DNA of 64,000 nt from Alkalibacillus silvisoli (GTDB lineage: Bacteria > Bacillota > Bacilli > Bacillales > Alkalibacillaceae), in NCBI RefSeq assembly GCF_039521975.1, contig NZ_BAAACZ010000024.1:17724-81723 (forward strand), given 5' to 3'. Position numbers and translations under genes: made by a program. Positions within the stretch are counted from its first letter, which is position 1; every line of letters starts with the position of its first letter. A model generated the notes under the pieces. That model ran no database searches, was not told the DNA's origin, and saw nothing but the letters and a program-made list of their open reading frames with translations. Of this stretch, positions 8,866 through 17,061 are shown piece by piece.

Positions 8866-11800
8866 TTATGCTTCTTTGTTTTTACGCTTGGTAAATTTCG
8901 CTGATAAGTCATCGAACAGTGTGTAGACAACTGGAATCAGCAGTAATGTAAAGAGCATTGATATAGTTAAGCCGAAGATAATAACAACGGCTAATGGTTG
9001 TTGGGCTTCTGCACCTTCACCTAAACCGATTGATAACGGAATCATACCTAACACGGTTGTAAGTGTTGTCATTAAGATCGGGCGTAGACGGTTCGCACCT
9101 GCTTCAAGAATGGCTTCGAAGCGCTCTTTACCTTTCCCTCTTAAAATATTGATATAGTCAACGAGCACAATCGCGTTGTTCACCACGATACCGGCGAGCA
9201 TAATTATACCTATAAAGGCCGGAATGCTAAATGGTAAACCTGTTACAAACAACCCGAAGATCACACCAACAATAGTAGCTGGTAGAGAGAACATAATGAC
9301 AAACGGGTGTAGGAAATTCTCAAACTGTACTGCCATTACTGCATAGACTAGGAAGATTGAGAATAATAGTGCGATAGCTAAGTCTTCAAAGGCTTCAGCC
9401 ATATCTTCCGCTTCTCCACCCATCGAATAGTTATAACCATCTGGTAGATCAACACCGGATAATAAGTTTTGAATATCTCCTGTTACGCTACCTAAATCAC
9501 GATCGACAATTCCACTTGTTACGTTTACGGTACGTTGTTGGTTTTGTCTAGTTAAGCTTGCTGGTCCTTCTTCTTGTACGAGCTCTGCAATGTCTGATAA
9601 GGCTAAGCTAGCACCTGTTGGCGATTGAATCGTAATATTTTCGATGTCTTCTATTGTTTGGCGTTGGTCTTCTGGTGTTAACACACGGACATCTAACTCT
9701 TCTCCACCACTACGGTATTGTGTTGCTACTTGCCCTAAAAGCTCCATTTGTACTTGGCCCATTACTTGTTCATACGTTAAGCCGTATTCACTAGCGACAT
9801 CACGATCAACGAGAACCTGCATTTCTGGGCGGCCTTCTTCAGCTGATGTCATCGGATTATGAATACCTTCTACATCTGAAATTATATCCACAAATTCATC
9901 AGCGATTTCTTCTAGTACTTCGTAATCATCACCTGTAATTTCGATTTGGATTGGGTCGCCACCACTAATATTTGCACCCATAGCATTGACATTAATTTCA
10001 GCACCAGCGATTTCTTGTGCCTTTTCATCCCAATCTTGCACGACCTGTTCAGTTGTGCGGTCACGCTCGCCACTTGGAATGAGCTGGATCATGTAGTTGG
10101 CGTTATTAGCGCCACCTCCACCCATACCCATTCCGCCGCCACTACCAATCGTGACGAAATTCGATTCAATAATGTCTTCATCTTCTGCGACAATTTCATT
10201 AATTTGTTCAGCACTTTCAGTTGTCGTTTCTATATTCGTGCCTGTCGGTGTTTCCATTGATATTTCAATTTGACCTTGGTCGGCTTCAGGAATAAACGCT
10301 GCGCCTAACTGTGGCAATAAGAATAAACTTCCGACAACTAATGTAAATGTCCCTAGTATCATCGTTTTTCTAAATTTCAACACGCCGCGTAATACTTTTT
10401 GATAAACGCGAATGATTCGATCTAATAAGCGGTCAAACCAGTAACGTCTTCCACCTTGGTCAATCGCTTTGGTTAATAGTTTGGACGATAACATCGGAAT
10501 CAAGGTGACCGATGCGGCTAGTGATGCGATTAACGCAAAGGCTACGGTTAAAGCTAACGGTGTGAATATTTCTGATGCTATTCCATCGACAAATACGATC
10601 GGTAAAAATACAACTAATGTCGTCGTCGTCGATGCAATAACGGCTGGTGCAATTTCTGTTGCACCTCTTCTGGCGGCTTCTTTTATACCATAACCCCGTT
10701 CTCGATAGGTGTATATGTGCTCGAGTATCACGATCGAGGAGTCAACCATCATCCCGATACCTAGCGCGAGTCCACCCATTGTAAGAACATTAACAGTCTC
10801 ACCTGTAAAATACATAAGCGTAAAGGCTGTAATCACCGCTATTGGAATTGAAAGCCCAATAACAAGGGTTGCTCTAAAGCTCTTTAAAAATAGTAAAAGT
10901 ACTATAACAGCAAACGCTGCACCAATTAAAATATTTTGAAACACAGAGTCGATGGACGTCCGAATAAAGTCAGCTGTGTCAAAAACGACATCTAACTCTA
11001 CAGCCTCAGGTAAATCACCACGAATATTATCCATTGAGGCAATAATTTCATCTGAAACGCCGACTGTGTTAGCATCTGTTTGTTTTAAAATGTTCATCAC
11101 AACAGCATTTTGTCCGTTGACTAACGTCTTTTCATTAGAATCGAGCGTTCGTTGTTCAACGGTTGCAATGTCTTCTAAACGGAGAAAATCACCTTCTTGT
11201 GTTTGAAGTAGGGTTTCTCTAATCTCATCAATCGATTCATACTCACCAGGTATACGTAGTTGCAATTCTTGTGTACCACGTTCAATGACACCAAGTGATG
11301 CCGATTGGTTCGCATTTTGGACGGCTTCCATGACTTCTTGTGAGGATAAGCCGAATTGATTGAGTCGTTCATGATCTAATTCAACTTGAATCTCTTCTGC
11401 TTCGCCACCTTCTATGGTTACTGAACCAACTCCTTCTTGACGTTCAAAGTTCGGTTCAACTTCTTCCTCAGCAAGGTTTTGAAGAGTAGCTTGATCATCT
11501 CCTGTTAGACCTACCCACATGACAGGCATTTGCTGCGGATCAAAGCGCAGCACACTTGGTTCATTCGCTCCACTCGGAAGCATACCCGAGACTTGATCAA
11601 CTGATTCTCGAACATTGAGTAACGCTTGATCAAGGTCTGTGTCCATTGAGAACATAATCATAACCAATGAACTTCCAGGCTGTGATTGAGCTTGAATCGT
11701 ATCAACACCTTCAATCGTGCTGAGGGAGTCTTCAAGTGGTCTTGTGACGAGCTCTTCAACTTCTTGCGGTGCAGCCTCATCATAAGATGTAGCGACTACC

Positions 11801-11934
11801 GCAATTGGTAAATCAATATCTGGATATAAATCGACCGGTAAGTTACGGAATGAAATAAAGCCCATCGCTAGTATGGCGAGGACAATCATAATGACACCAA
11901 CCGGTCGTTTGATCGATGTATTTACTAAACGCAT
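8866..11934 (-). CDS. RND-family efflux transporter (HAE1-like)
   Basis: A 1022-residue inner-membrane pump with the duplicated RND plan: TM1 at about 12-30, a large extracellular loop, TM2-6 at about 335-470, a second large loop, and TM8-12 at about 850-1010. The family signature GMMVDSSIVILEHI is in TM4. The first of the two proton-relay aspartates is kept, while the second (D408 of AcrB) is Ser. The nearest Bacillus relative is probably SwrC/YerP, which exports surfactin and other amphipathic compounds. It is 3 bases from the adaptor gene and follows a tetR gene, so a toxin-responsive efflux operon is likely. Confidence 0.93.
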   Translation of the reverse strand: MRLVNTSIKRPVGVIMIVLAILAMGFISFRNLPVDLYPDIDLPIAVVATSYDEAAPQEVEELVTRPLEDSLSTIEGVDTIQAQSQPGSSLVMIMFSMDTDLDQALLNVRESVDQVSGMLPSGANEPSVLRFDPQQMPVMWVGLTGDDQATLQNLAEEEVEPNFERQEGVGSVTIEGGEAEEIQVELDHERLNQFGLSSQEVMEAVQNANQSASLGVIERGTQELQLRIPGEYESIDEIRETLLQTQEGDFLRLEDIATVEQRTLDSNEKTLVNGQNAVVMNILKQTDANTVGVSDEIIASMDNIRGDLPEAVELDVVFDTADFIRTSIDSVFQNILIGAAFAVIVLLLFLKSFRATLVIGLSIPIAVITAFTLMYFTGETVNVLTMGGLALGIGMMVDSSIVILEHIYTYRERGYGIKEAARRGATEIAPAVIASTTTTLVVFLPIVFVDGIASEIFTPLALTVAFALIASLAASVTLIPMLSSKLLTKAIDQGGRRYWFDRLLDRIIRVYQKVLRGVLKFRKTMILGTFTLVVGSLFLLPQLGAAFIPEADQGQIEISMETPTGTNIETTTESAEQINEIVAEDEDIIESNFVTIGSGGGMGMGGGGANNANYMIQLIPSGERDRTTEQVVQDWDEKAQEIAGAEINVNAMGANISGGDPIQIEITGDDYEVLEEIADEFVDIISDVEGIHNPMTSAEEGRPEMQVLVDRDVASEYGLTYEQVMGQVQMELLGQVATQYRSGGEELDVRVLTPEDQRQTIEDIENITIQSPTGASLALSDIAELVQEEGPASLTRQNQQRTVNVTSGIVDRDLGSVTGDIQNLLSGVDLPDGYNYSMGGEAEDMAEAFEDLAIALLFSIFLVYAVMAVQFENFLHPFVIMFSLPATIVGVIFGLFVTGLPFSIPAFIGIIMLAGIVVNNAIVLVDYINILRGKGKERFEAILEAGANRLRPILMTTLTTVLGMIPLSIGLGEGAEAQQPLAVVIIFGLTISMLFTLLLIPVVYTLFDDLSAKFTKRKNKEA

Positions 11935-11937
11935 AGG

Positions 11938-12804
11938 TTAGTCCTCCTCAACGATGCGTACCGTTTGGCCATCATCTATTGTTAATTGCCCACGTGTAAT
12001 TACCGCATCCCCTTCTTGAAGCATATCTTCTTCTTTTGATTCGATTGCTGTATAAGCTGATTGCATTGAAATCACATCAACATCAATGCGAGTCGCTTGT
12101 TCATCTTCAACTAAATAGATAAACTGATCAGCACCTCGTTCAACAATTGCTTCTGTTGGTACAATAAATGTATCGGTTTCGATCACATCATCAATTTTAA
12201 TTTGCGCCGTTAACCCAGAAGGTATAGCATCATCTGGTTGTTCGACTTCAGCTTCTATATCGAATAGACCATTCTCACCAGCTGTACTTGCAATGTAAGT
12301 AATCTCAGCTTCACCTTCTTCATTAGCCTGCGAAATTTCGAAATCTACTTCATCGGCAACTGAGATTAACTCACGGTTAGTCGCTGTCAATTGAAAATGG
12401 AAAACAAGTGGGTCAGCACCAATGATGACCGCTTGAGGTTCTTCTGTTGTCACCATGCGTCCTTCTTTTGCGTCAAGTTCTTGGACTAGACCGTCTATTG
12501 GCGATTCTATTTCCATCAATCCATATTGTGACGTGTATTCAACAATCACGTCACCCTCTTCGACTTCATCACCACGACTTACAAATACTTCTTCCACTTC
12601 ACCAGCCGCCTCTGCCATAACAGGAGCTTGGTCATTAGGCATTGAACGTGCTGTGAAGTTTTTCGTTACTGAAAAATCATCAACTGTTACCTCTTCTGTT
12701 TCAACTGACGTAACCGTTTCTACCTCTTCATCTTCTGTCTCACCATTACAAGCCGTTAATACAAATAAAGAAACGACCATCATTATTAAAAACTTTTTCA
12801 CCAT
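11938..12804 (-). CDS. RND efflux adaptor lipoprotein (HlyD/MFP family)
   Basis: A 288-residue membrane-fusion type adaptor anchored as a lipoprotein: signal peptide MVKKFLIMMVVSLFVLTAC with lipobox LTAC, cleaved before C19. The mature part is very acidic. Biotinyl/lipoyl-like half motifs are seen in MAEAAGEVEEVFVSRGDEVEEGDVIVEY and ESPIDGLVQELDAKEGRM, followed by beta-barrel and membrane-proximal regions. It is shorter than Gram-negative adaptors, lacking a long hairpin, as expected with no outer membrane. It sits 3 bases before the pump gene and 12 bases after tetR. Confidence 0.9.
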   Translation of the reverse strand: MVKKFLIMMVVSLFVLTACNGETEDEEVETVTSVETEEVTVDDFSVTKNFTARSMPNDQAPVMAEAAGEVEEVFVSRGDEVEEGDVIVEYTSQYGLMEIESPIDGLVQELDAKEGRMVTTEEPQAVIIGADPLVFHFQLTATNRELISVADEVDFEISQANEEGEAEITYIASTAGENGLFDIEAEVEQPDDAIPSGLTAQIKIDDVIETDTFIVPTEAIVERGADQFIYLVEDEQATRIDVDVISMQSAYTAIESKEEDMLQEGDAVITRGQLTIDDGQTVRIVEED

Positions 12805-12816
12805 GAACTTTCACCT

Positions 12817-13647
12817 CTACACGTTCAATTTTTGTCTTAATTGTTTAACTTCACTTCTAAGTTCGTTATACTGTTCTAAATTCATTAATAAGGAATCTAA
12901 AACGATTGGCTCGACCTCGTCTTTATGAATTTCTTTATCCAGTGCATCAAGAGCCTTTAACACCTTACTCTGATATTTAGTCATCTTGCTTAATACTTTC
13001 TGCCTAATTTTCGTTATAATGATCGTTTGGTCCTCCATAAAATCAGGTGTTCGTTTAATCGGTGTCCTCTCTTGATTTTTGATCATTTGTTCACACATTT
13101 CATCAAGTCTTCTAAGAATGAATTCGGGTAGCTTTTCAACATCAATCGAGTCTTCATCGACCATAAGCCAATTGGTATACCCTTGCAAAATGCCATCGAT
13201 CATAACAAGAATATCTAATAAGTATGGATCAATCTCATCATCGTACATAGATTTAACATTTTGTTGTAACCAATCATAATTTTGCTGTTTAATTTCAGTT
13301 ATAAACCCATCCATATCCTGTTCGATTGGGACTTGTTCACGCATAATCATTTTAATTAATGGTTTATGCTTTAAGAAAAAGTCAAAGAAAACAGCTAACT
13401 GGCTCTTAAATGATTCTCTCGGGCAATCGGTTTGAACGTTTTTCTCCACCATCGCCTCACCTAAGACAGCGTAATAATAATCATAGATCGCTCTAATTAA
13501 ATCATTTTTCGATGTGAAATAATTATAAAAAGACCCCTTTGCTACATTTGCTTGGTCAACGATTTCCTGTACTGATGTGACGTGGAAACCTTTTTCAGCA
13601 AAAAGGGTAATACTTGCTTTTATTATTTTAACTTTTTTCTCTTGCAT
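12817..13647 (-). CDS. TetR/AcrR-family repressor of the RND operon
   Basis: About 276 residues. The N-terminal helix-turn-helix (ASITLFAEKGFHVTSVQEIVDQANVAKGSFYNYFTSKNDL) is classic TetR. The ligand domain follows, and the C-terminus is unusually long, with a helical, probably coiled-coil end (LEQYNELRSEVKQLRQKLNV). The start at 13647 follows AAGGATG better than the GTG two codons earlier. It is the first gene before the adaptor and pump, so it probably represses its own operon and responds to a pump substrate. Confidence 0.88.
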   Translation of the reverse strand: MQEKKVKIIKASITLFAEKGFHVTSVQEIVDQANVAKGSFYNYFTSKNDLIRAIYDYYYAVLGEAMVEKNVQTDCPRESFKSQLAVFFDFFLKHKPLIKMIMREQVPIEQDMDGFITEIKQQNYDWLQQNVKSMYDDEIDPYLLDILVMIDGILQGYTNWLMVDEDSIDVEKLPEFILRRLDEMCEQMIKNQERTPIKRTPDFMEDQTIIITKIRQKVLSKMTKYQSKVLKALDALDKEIHKDEVEPIVLDSLLMNLEQYNELRSEVKQLRQKLNV

Positions 13648-13675
13648 ACTCACTCATCCTTCACGTAAGTTAAAA

Positions 13676-13689
13676 TGACCAGTCAGTCA
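13676..13689. promoter_or_regulatory. Likely TetR operator
   Basis: TGACCAGTCAGTCA is an imperfect palindrome (minus strand TGACTGACTGGTCA). TGACYRGTCA-like sites are common for TetR/AcrR regulators of efflux genes. It lies about 30 bases upstream of the tetR start, where a repressor could block the promoter. Confidence 0.6.
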
Positions 13690-13821
13690 CTATATAAATG
13701 TACCAAATATCCCCCTTCGCTTACAAGTGTTCTCTATAATGTTCACAATATTTTCAATCCTTGATATTTGTTGATACTTCGACACGGAATGGTAGGCAGA
13801 CACTGACAAAGCTTTCATAAT

Positions 13822-13858
13822 AAAAACCAGCCGATAATCTTTGACCTCGACTGGTTTA
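13822..13858 (-). terminator. Terminator downstream of comK
   Basis: On the minus strand, AAACCAG, a 3-base mismatch zone (TCGA/TCGG) and a loop are followed by CTGGTTTTTATT. The T run on the minus strand fits the end of comK. Confidence 0.65.
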
Positions 13859-13891
13859 ATTCTTATATGATCTTCCTTTGGTTTAGCGCCT

Positions 13892-14380
13892 TTAACCAAT
13901 GTCGTCTTTTTTATGGAAGTAGCCAAGTAGAAAGCCTGCATACATTAATTGCTTATTGTAATTTGTTTTCGTCATTTCGAATTGGACTTCTTCACCAGTT
14001 GTAAATTGAATGGTAGAGAAGAAATCATTATTTCCTTTATAATAAAATTCTTGAATATATCTGTAAGAAACCCAGTCTGAACGGCTTCTTTTCTGCAACG
14101 TTGTCGGTATGAACAAGCTGTTGTAACCCATTTCGATTGGAATCGGTAATCGACTGCGTTTATTAATGAGATCCTCAACAGCCCTCCTTCTCCCTTCTAA
14201 CGTTGTCAGCCCTTTTTTGAGGCACGAAGCATTTAAGATTTCTTCTGGATTTTGTTCACATAAATACTTAGCATCATTTTCCAGAATCCAACTTTTATAT
14301 GTAGGATCGTCATGATGTTTGATCGCCATGGTGCCATCATTAATAATATAGTGTTGTCTTTGTTCCATTATATTCCCCAT
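13892..14380 (-). CDS. comK: Competence transcription factor ComK, short form
   Basis: DNA-binding activator of late competence genes. The 162 residues carry the ComK signatures: an early INDGTMAI, then CLKKGLTTLEGRRRA, LPIPI, LFIPTTLQKRSRSDWVSYRYI and TGEEVQFEMTKTNYNKQL. B. subtilis ComK has about 192 residues; here the protein stops soon after GFLLGYFHKKDDIG, so the basic C-terminal tail is absent. The frame downstream does not restore homology, and a terminator follows, so this looks like a natural short form. The start at 14380 has AAAGGGAG 8 bases upstream. Confidence 0.85.
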   Translation of the reverse strand: MGNIMEQRQHYIINDGTMAIKHHDDPTYKSWILENDAKYLCEQNPEEILNASCLKKGLTTLEGRRRAVEDLINKRSRLPIPIEMGYNSLFIPTTLQKRSRSDWVSYRYIQEFYYKGNNDFFSTIQFTTGEEVQFEMTKTNYNKQLMYAGFLLGYFHKKDDIG

Positions 14381-14471
14381 TTATTTCTCCCTTTCTTACT
14401 GTATTATGAAAATTATTAATAATGGTAATTAACCAATACTATTTTACTATATTTGATTGTATTTTAGTAAT

Positions 14472-14506
14472 TTTTTGACTATTTTTATGATCTTTTTGAC
14501 TATTTT
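14472..14506. promoter_or_regulatory. 21 bp-spaced direct repeat between comK and yjfB
   Basis: TTTTTGACTATTTT occurs at 14472-14485 and again at 14493-14506, exactly 21 bases apart, or two helical turns. Read on the minus strand it is AAAATAGTCAAAAA. ComK boxes are AAAA-N5-TTTT, so this is not a perfect K-box, but the A-N5-A spacing is the same. It may be a site for ComK or for a regulator of either divergent gene. Confidence 0.5.
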
Positions 14507-14508
14507 CT

Positions 14509-14534
14509 TAAAATTTGTCATTTCAAGTCGATAT
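14509..14534 (+). promoter_or_regulatory. Sigma-D type promoter of yjfB
   Basis: TAAA at 14509-14512, a 14-base spacer, and GTCGATAT at 14527-14534, against the flagellar sigma-D consensus TAAA-N14-16-GCCGATAT. It lies 28 bases before the yjfB start. Sigma-D control of yjfB is known in B. subtilis. Confidence 0.7.
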
Positions 14535-14562
14535 TATTAGTGAGGGATTGTGAGGTGAAAGT

Positions 14563-14748
14563 ATGGATATTGCTAAGGCATCAATTGGCATGAGTCAAGT
14601 ACATGCGAAACAACAATTCGGAGTTGGCTTGGCTAATGAGGTCAAGGAGCAACTCGAACAACAAGGAGAAGCTTTTGATCAGATGCTTGAATCTAGTCAA
14701 GTTCCCACTCATCCTAACTTAGGTCAGAACATTGATTTAAAAGGTTAA
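14563..14748 (+). CDS. yjfB: YjfB-family motility-associated protein
   Basis: Sixty-one residues with the YjfB pattern: MDIAKASIGMSQ at the start, a helical Gln-rich centre, and HPNLGQNIDLKG at the end. The biochemical role is unknown. The family travels with flagellar regulons, and the sigma-D promoter upstream agrees. GAGGTGAAAGT lies just before the ATG. Confidence 0.8.
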   Translation: MDIAKASIGMSQVHAKQQFGVGLANEVKEQLEQQGEAFDQMLESSQVPTHPNLGQNIDLKG

Positions 14749-14753
14749 CGAAA

Positions 14754-14783
14754 AAGGTCCAAAGTTCTTTAACTTTGGACCTT
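14754..14783. terminator. Bidirectional terminator between yjfB and a lipoprotein gene
   Basis: AAGGTCCAAAGTT (14754-14766) pairs perfectly with AACTTTGGACCTT (14771-14783) around a 4-base loop. The T run is better on the minus strand, but it serves both converging genes. Confidence 0.85.
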
Positions 14784-14791
14784 AACCTATT

Positions 14792-15043
14792 TTAGTAATT
14801 ATCCGTTTCATCTTCATTATCTTCAGGGTCATACTCATCATCAAATTCATCTTGCATTGGTTCCTCATCATCACCTGGATTTTCATCATCGAATTCTTCA
14901 CTTTGTTGCATATCCGATTCCTCCTCAGGTGCATCAATGCCCGGATCATTATAGTCATCATCATCTGTCGTCCCACACCCAACTACTAACGCAAACGTCA
15001 TTAGCATGACCATACAAAGTTTCCAAAACTGTGTATTCATCAT
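14792..15043 (-). CDS. Small, highly acidic lipoprotein
   Basis: Eighty-three residues. The signal peptide ends in LVVGC (lipobox, lipidated cysteine about residue 23). The mature part is almost wholly Asp, Glu, Pro, Asn and Gln, with no globular motif, so it is probably disordered at the outer face of the membrane. AGGAGG precedes the tandem ATG starts. I do not recognise a family. The composition suits a halophile. Confidence 0.65.
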   Translation of the reverse strand: MMNTQFWKLCMVMLMTFALVVGCGTTDDDDYNDPGIDAPEEESDMQQSEEFDDENPGDDEEPMQDEFDDEYDPEDNEDETDNY

Positions 15044-15210
15044 CGTACCTCCTAATTTTTATATGATCAAACATTATTGTTTCCATAAAAAGTTATTTTA
15101 TTAAAGGTATATGATTTATTAAAGAGATTCTTTGGATTGAGTGGGGGCGATGGTGCGGGTGGGTGAGCGCGATGGTGTGCGCGATGGTGTGCGCGGGCGC
15201 GAATTAGGCG

Positions 15211-15310
15211 TTCGCCTGATTAATTGGGCGTTCGCCTGATTATTATGAGTTTCGCCTGATTATTGAGAATTTCGCCCGATTATCGAGAATTTCGCCTGAT
15301 TAGCTAGTGG
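15211..15310. repeat. Tandem array B, five 20 bp units
   Basis: Five contiguous 20-base units start at 15211, 15231, 15251, 15271 and 15291, each beginning TTCGCCTGATTA or TTCGCCCGATTA. The 3' third varies. Just before it, GCGCGATGGTGT is repeated head-to-tail at 15167-15178 and 15179-15190, in a GC-rich patch unlike the surrounding DNA. Otherwise the 15044-15390 interval holds only the fabZ terminator. Confidence 0.9.
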
Positions 15311-15349
15311 TCAAATCGATAACTTAGGTTATAGCCTAGTTTTCGCATG

Positions 15350-15380
15350 AAAAAAGAACCTTGCTACAAGCAAGGTTCTT
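15350..15380 (-). terminator. Terminator of the mbl-flh-fabZ run
   Basis: AAGAACCTTGC (15354-15364) and GCAAGGTTCTT (15370-15380) form an 11 bp stem with a 5-base loop. On the minus strand it is followed by TTTTTT, just after fabZ. Confidence 0.85.
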
Positions 15381-15390
15381 CGTTTCATTT

Positions 15391-15828
15391 TTACTGTTGG
15401 TCTGGGTCGACGATGGCGAACATGATTTCTGCTTCGCATGCCACTTCTCCATCAACAGTGGCAACTGCTTTTCCTTTACCGACAGGGCCTTTAAGTTTAA
15501 CCATTTCGACTTCTAGTTTTAAAGTGTCACCTGGTTTTACTTGACGCTTGAATCGGCATTTATCAATTCCTGTAAACATGCCTAGTTTTCCTTGGTTTTC
15601 TTCAAGTTTTAAAATGGATACGGCACCTACTTGCGCTAATGCTTCAACGATTAGGACACCTGGCATTACCATGTAATTTGGAAAATGTCCTTGGAAAAAC
15701 GGTTCATTTGCTGTTACATTTTTATAGCCTACTGCTCGTTTTCCATCTTCTAATTCAGTCACTTGATCGACTAATAAAAAAGGGTATCGATGTGGAATAA
15801 TTTGTTTAATTTGCTCAATATCTAACAT
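15391..15828 (-). CDS. fabZ: 3-hydroxyacyl-ACP dehydratase FabZ
   Basis: Dehydrates 3-hydroxyacyl-ACP to trans-2-enoyl-ACP in type II fatty acid synthesis. About 145 residues with a hot-dog fold. The catalytic motif is FFQGHFPNYMVMPGVLIVEALAQ, with His48 and Glu62 when counted from the MLDIEQI start. I prefer that start, 6 bases after AGGAGG, over an ATG that lies inside the ribosome site. It is the last gene of the mbl-flhO-flhP group, as in B. subtilis. Confidence 0.95.
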   Translation of the reverse strand: MLDIEQIKQIIPHRYPFLLVDQVTELEDGKRAVGYKNVTANEPFFQGHFPNYMVMPGVLIVEALAQVGAVSILKLEENQGKLGMFTGIDKCRFKRQVKPGDTLKLEVEMVKLKGPVGKGKAVATVDGEVACEAEIMFAIVDPDQQ

Positions 15829-15860
15829 AACCATCCTCCTAGTTAAGCTATAACGGCTTT

Positions 15861-16190
15861 TTACTTACCTTGTATATAGTCATATAAATCTTGCCACATA
15901 GAGCGGTCAAAAACCTCACTCGGTTCATTACCTTCTCCAATTACACCAAAACCAATCATCGTCCCCACAATTAAGGCGACAACACTTAATACGACGACGA
16001 GTATAAAGCGTAACCAAACTGGAAGATAGCGGATACGGCCTTTTTTCTGCTTCTTCTCTTTCTTTCTAGCTGCTTTAGCCGCTTTACGTTTTGATTGATT
16101 TTTCTCTTCTTTATTATTCTCTTTTGGTTTAAACATTTTAGTACCACGGATCTTACGTGACTTTTGATTCTGGTTTTCCTCTGAAGCCAT
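15861..16190 (-). CDS. EpuA-domain membrane protein (often labelled RNA polymerase subunit beta)
   Basis: A 109-residue protein: a long basic, Lys-rich cytoplasmic half (about 1-60), then IRYLPVWLRFILVVVLSVVALIVGTMIGFGVIG as one membrane segment, then a short outer tail with SMWQDLYDYIQGK. This is the EpuA family found beside flhP/fabZ in Bacillales. Databases often call it a DNA-directed RNA polymerase beta subunit, but nothing in the sequence supports such a role. It is 21 bases from flhP. Confidence 0.75.
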   Translation of the reverse strand: MASEENQNQKSRKIRGTKMFKPKENNKEEKNQSKRKAAKAARKKEKKQKKGRIRYLPVWLRFILVVVLSVVALIVGTMIGFGVIGEGNEPSEVFDRSMWQDLYDYIQGK

Positions 16191-16211
16191 ACTACAACCT
16201 CAATTCTAATG

Positions 16212-17036
16212 CTATCTCATATTTCCGATTAGACCCATCATTTGATCACCAATTGATAATGAACGTGCATTAAATTGGTAGGCACGTTGAGCTTCTAAAA
16301 GATCGGTCATTTCTTTAGCCATATTAACATTAGAGCCTTCTAATGCGCTAGGTGTAAGATTAGCCGCTTCAGGTGCAACTGCTTCTACTAACTCACCAAC
16401 AGGAACCTCTAAATCTTCTTCATTAATTCTAAATGAATTCGCATCAACTGGTTCCATTACTCTTGTGTTGTCAATATCGACTACTTGTAACGTGGCTTCT
16501 ATGGCTGATTCCCCACCGCGTGTGACTTCGATTTCACCTTGTTCGTTAATTGAAATATCCTCAAAATCGCCCTCAAACACAATAGGGCCATCTTGACCTT
16601 CGACTGGATAACCCGCGTTCGTGGTTAACATCATGTCCCCATTAGCTTGTTCAGATAAATAAAAGTTACCAGCTCTTGTATATCGTGTTTCTACTTCACC
16701 ATCTTGAGTCGGTGCATTAACTACAAAAAAGCGAAAATCATCGCCAATCGCCACATCTAATGGGCGGTCAGTTTGCTCTGGCGTTCCGGTTGTCATATTC
16801 ATATTTATACTGGACATTTTTGCACCTGAGCCAACCCTGATTCCTTCTGGTGTTAGCCGAGGTGAGTCCTGGTCATAGCCTAATATATTATCAACCTGTT
16901 GATACATAAGAGAGGAAAACGCACCTTGACGCGACTTATAACCATGATTATTTATGTTAGATAAATTGTTAGATGTTAGGTCCATGCGTTGTTGCAGTTG
17001 ACCCATTGTCGCTGCCGCATTAAACATATTTCGCAT
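16212..17036 (-). CDS. flhP: Flagellar hook-basal body rod protein FlhP
   Basis: A distal rod component of the flagellum. The 274 residues have the FlgF/FlgG-type N-terminus (MGQLQQRMDLTSNNLSNINNHGYKSRQGAF), the middle SGAKMSS and TRAGNFYLSE segments, and the conserved C-terminus EGSNVNMAKEMTDLLEAQRAYQFNARSLS. It is exported by the flagellar type III system, so there is no signal peptide. It follows flhO by 25 bases. In B. subtilis this pair is encoded with mbl, away from the main fla/che operon. Confidence 0.92.
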   Translation of the reverse strand: MRNMFNAAATMGQLQQRMDLTSNNLSNINNHGYKSRQGAFSSLMYQQVDNILGYDQDSPRLTPEGIRVGSGAKMSSINMNMTTGTPEQTDRPLDVAIGDDFRFFVVNAPTQDGEVETRYTRAGNFYLSEQANGDMMLTTNAGYPVEGQDGPIVFEGDFEDISINEQGEIEVTRGGESAIEATLQVVDIDNTRVMEPVDANSFRINEEDLEVPVGELVEAVAPEAANLTPSALEGSNVNMAKEMTDLLEAQRAYQFNARSLSIGDQMMGLIGNMR

Positions 17037-17061
17037 CGATTAAGCCTCCTCTAATAAGGTC

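Noticed and set aside
13690..13941. An 83-residue minus-strand frame overlapping the comK end, possibly a frameshifted ComK tail
   Set aside because: The sequence does not resemble ComK C-termini, and the comK terminator lies inside it.
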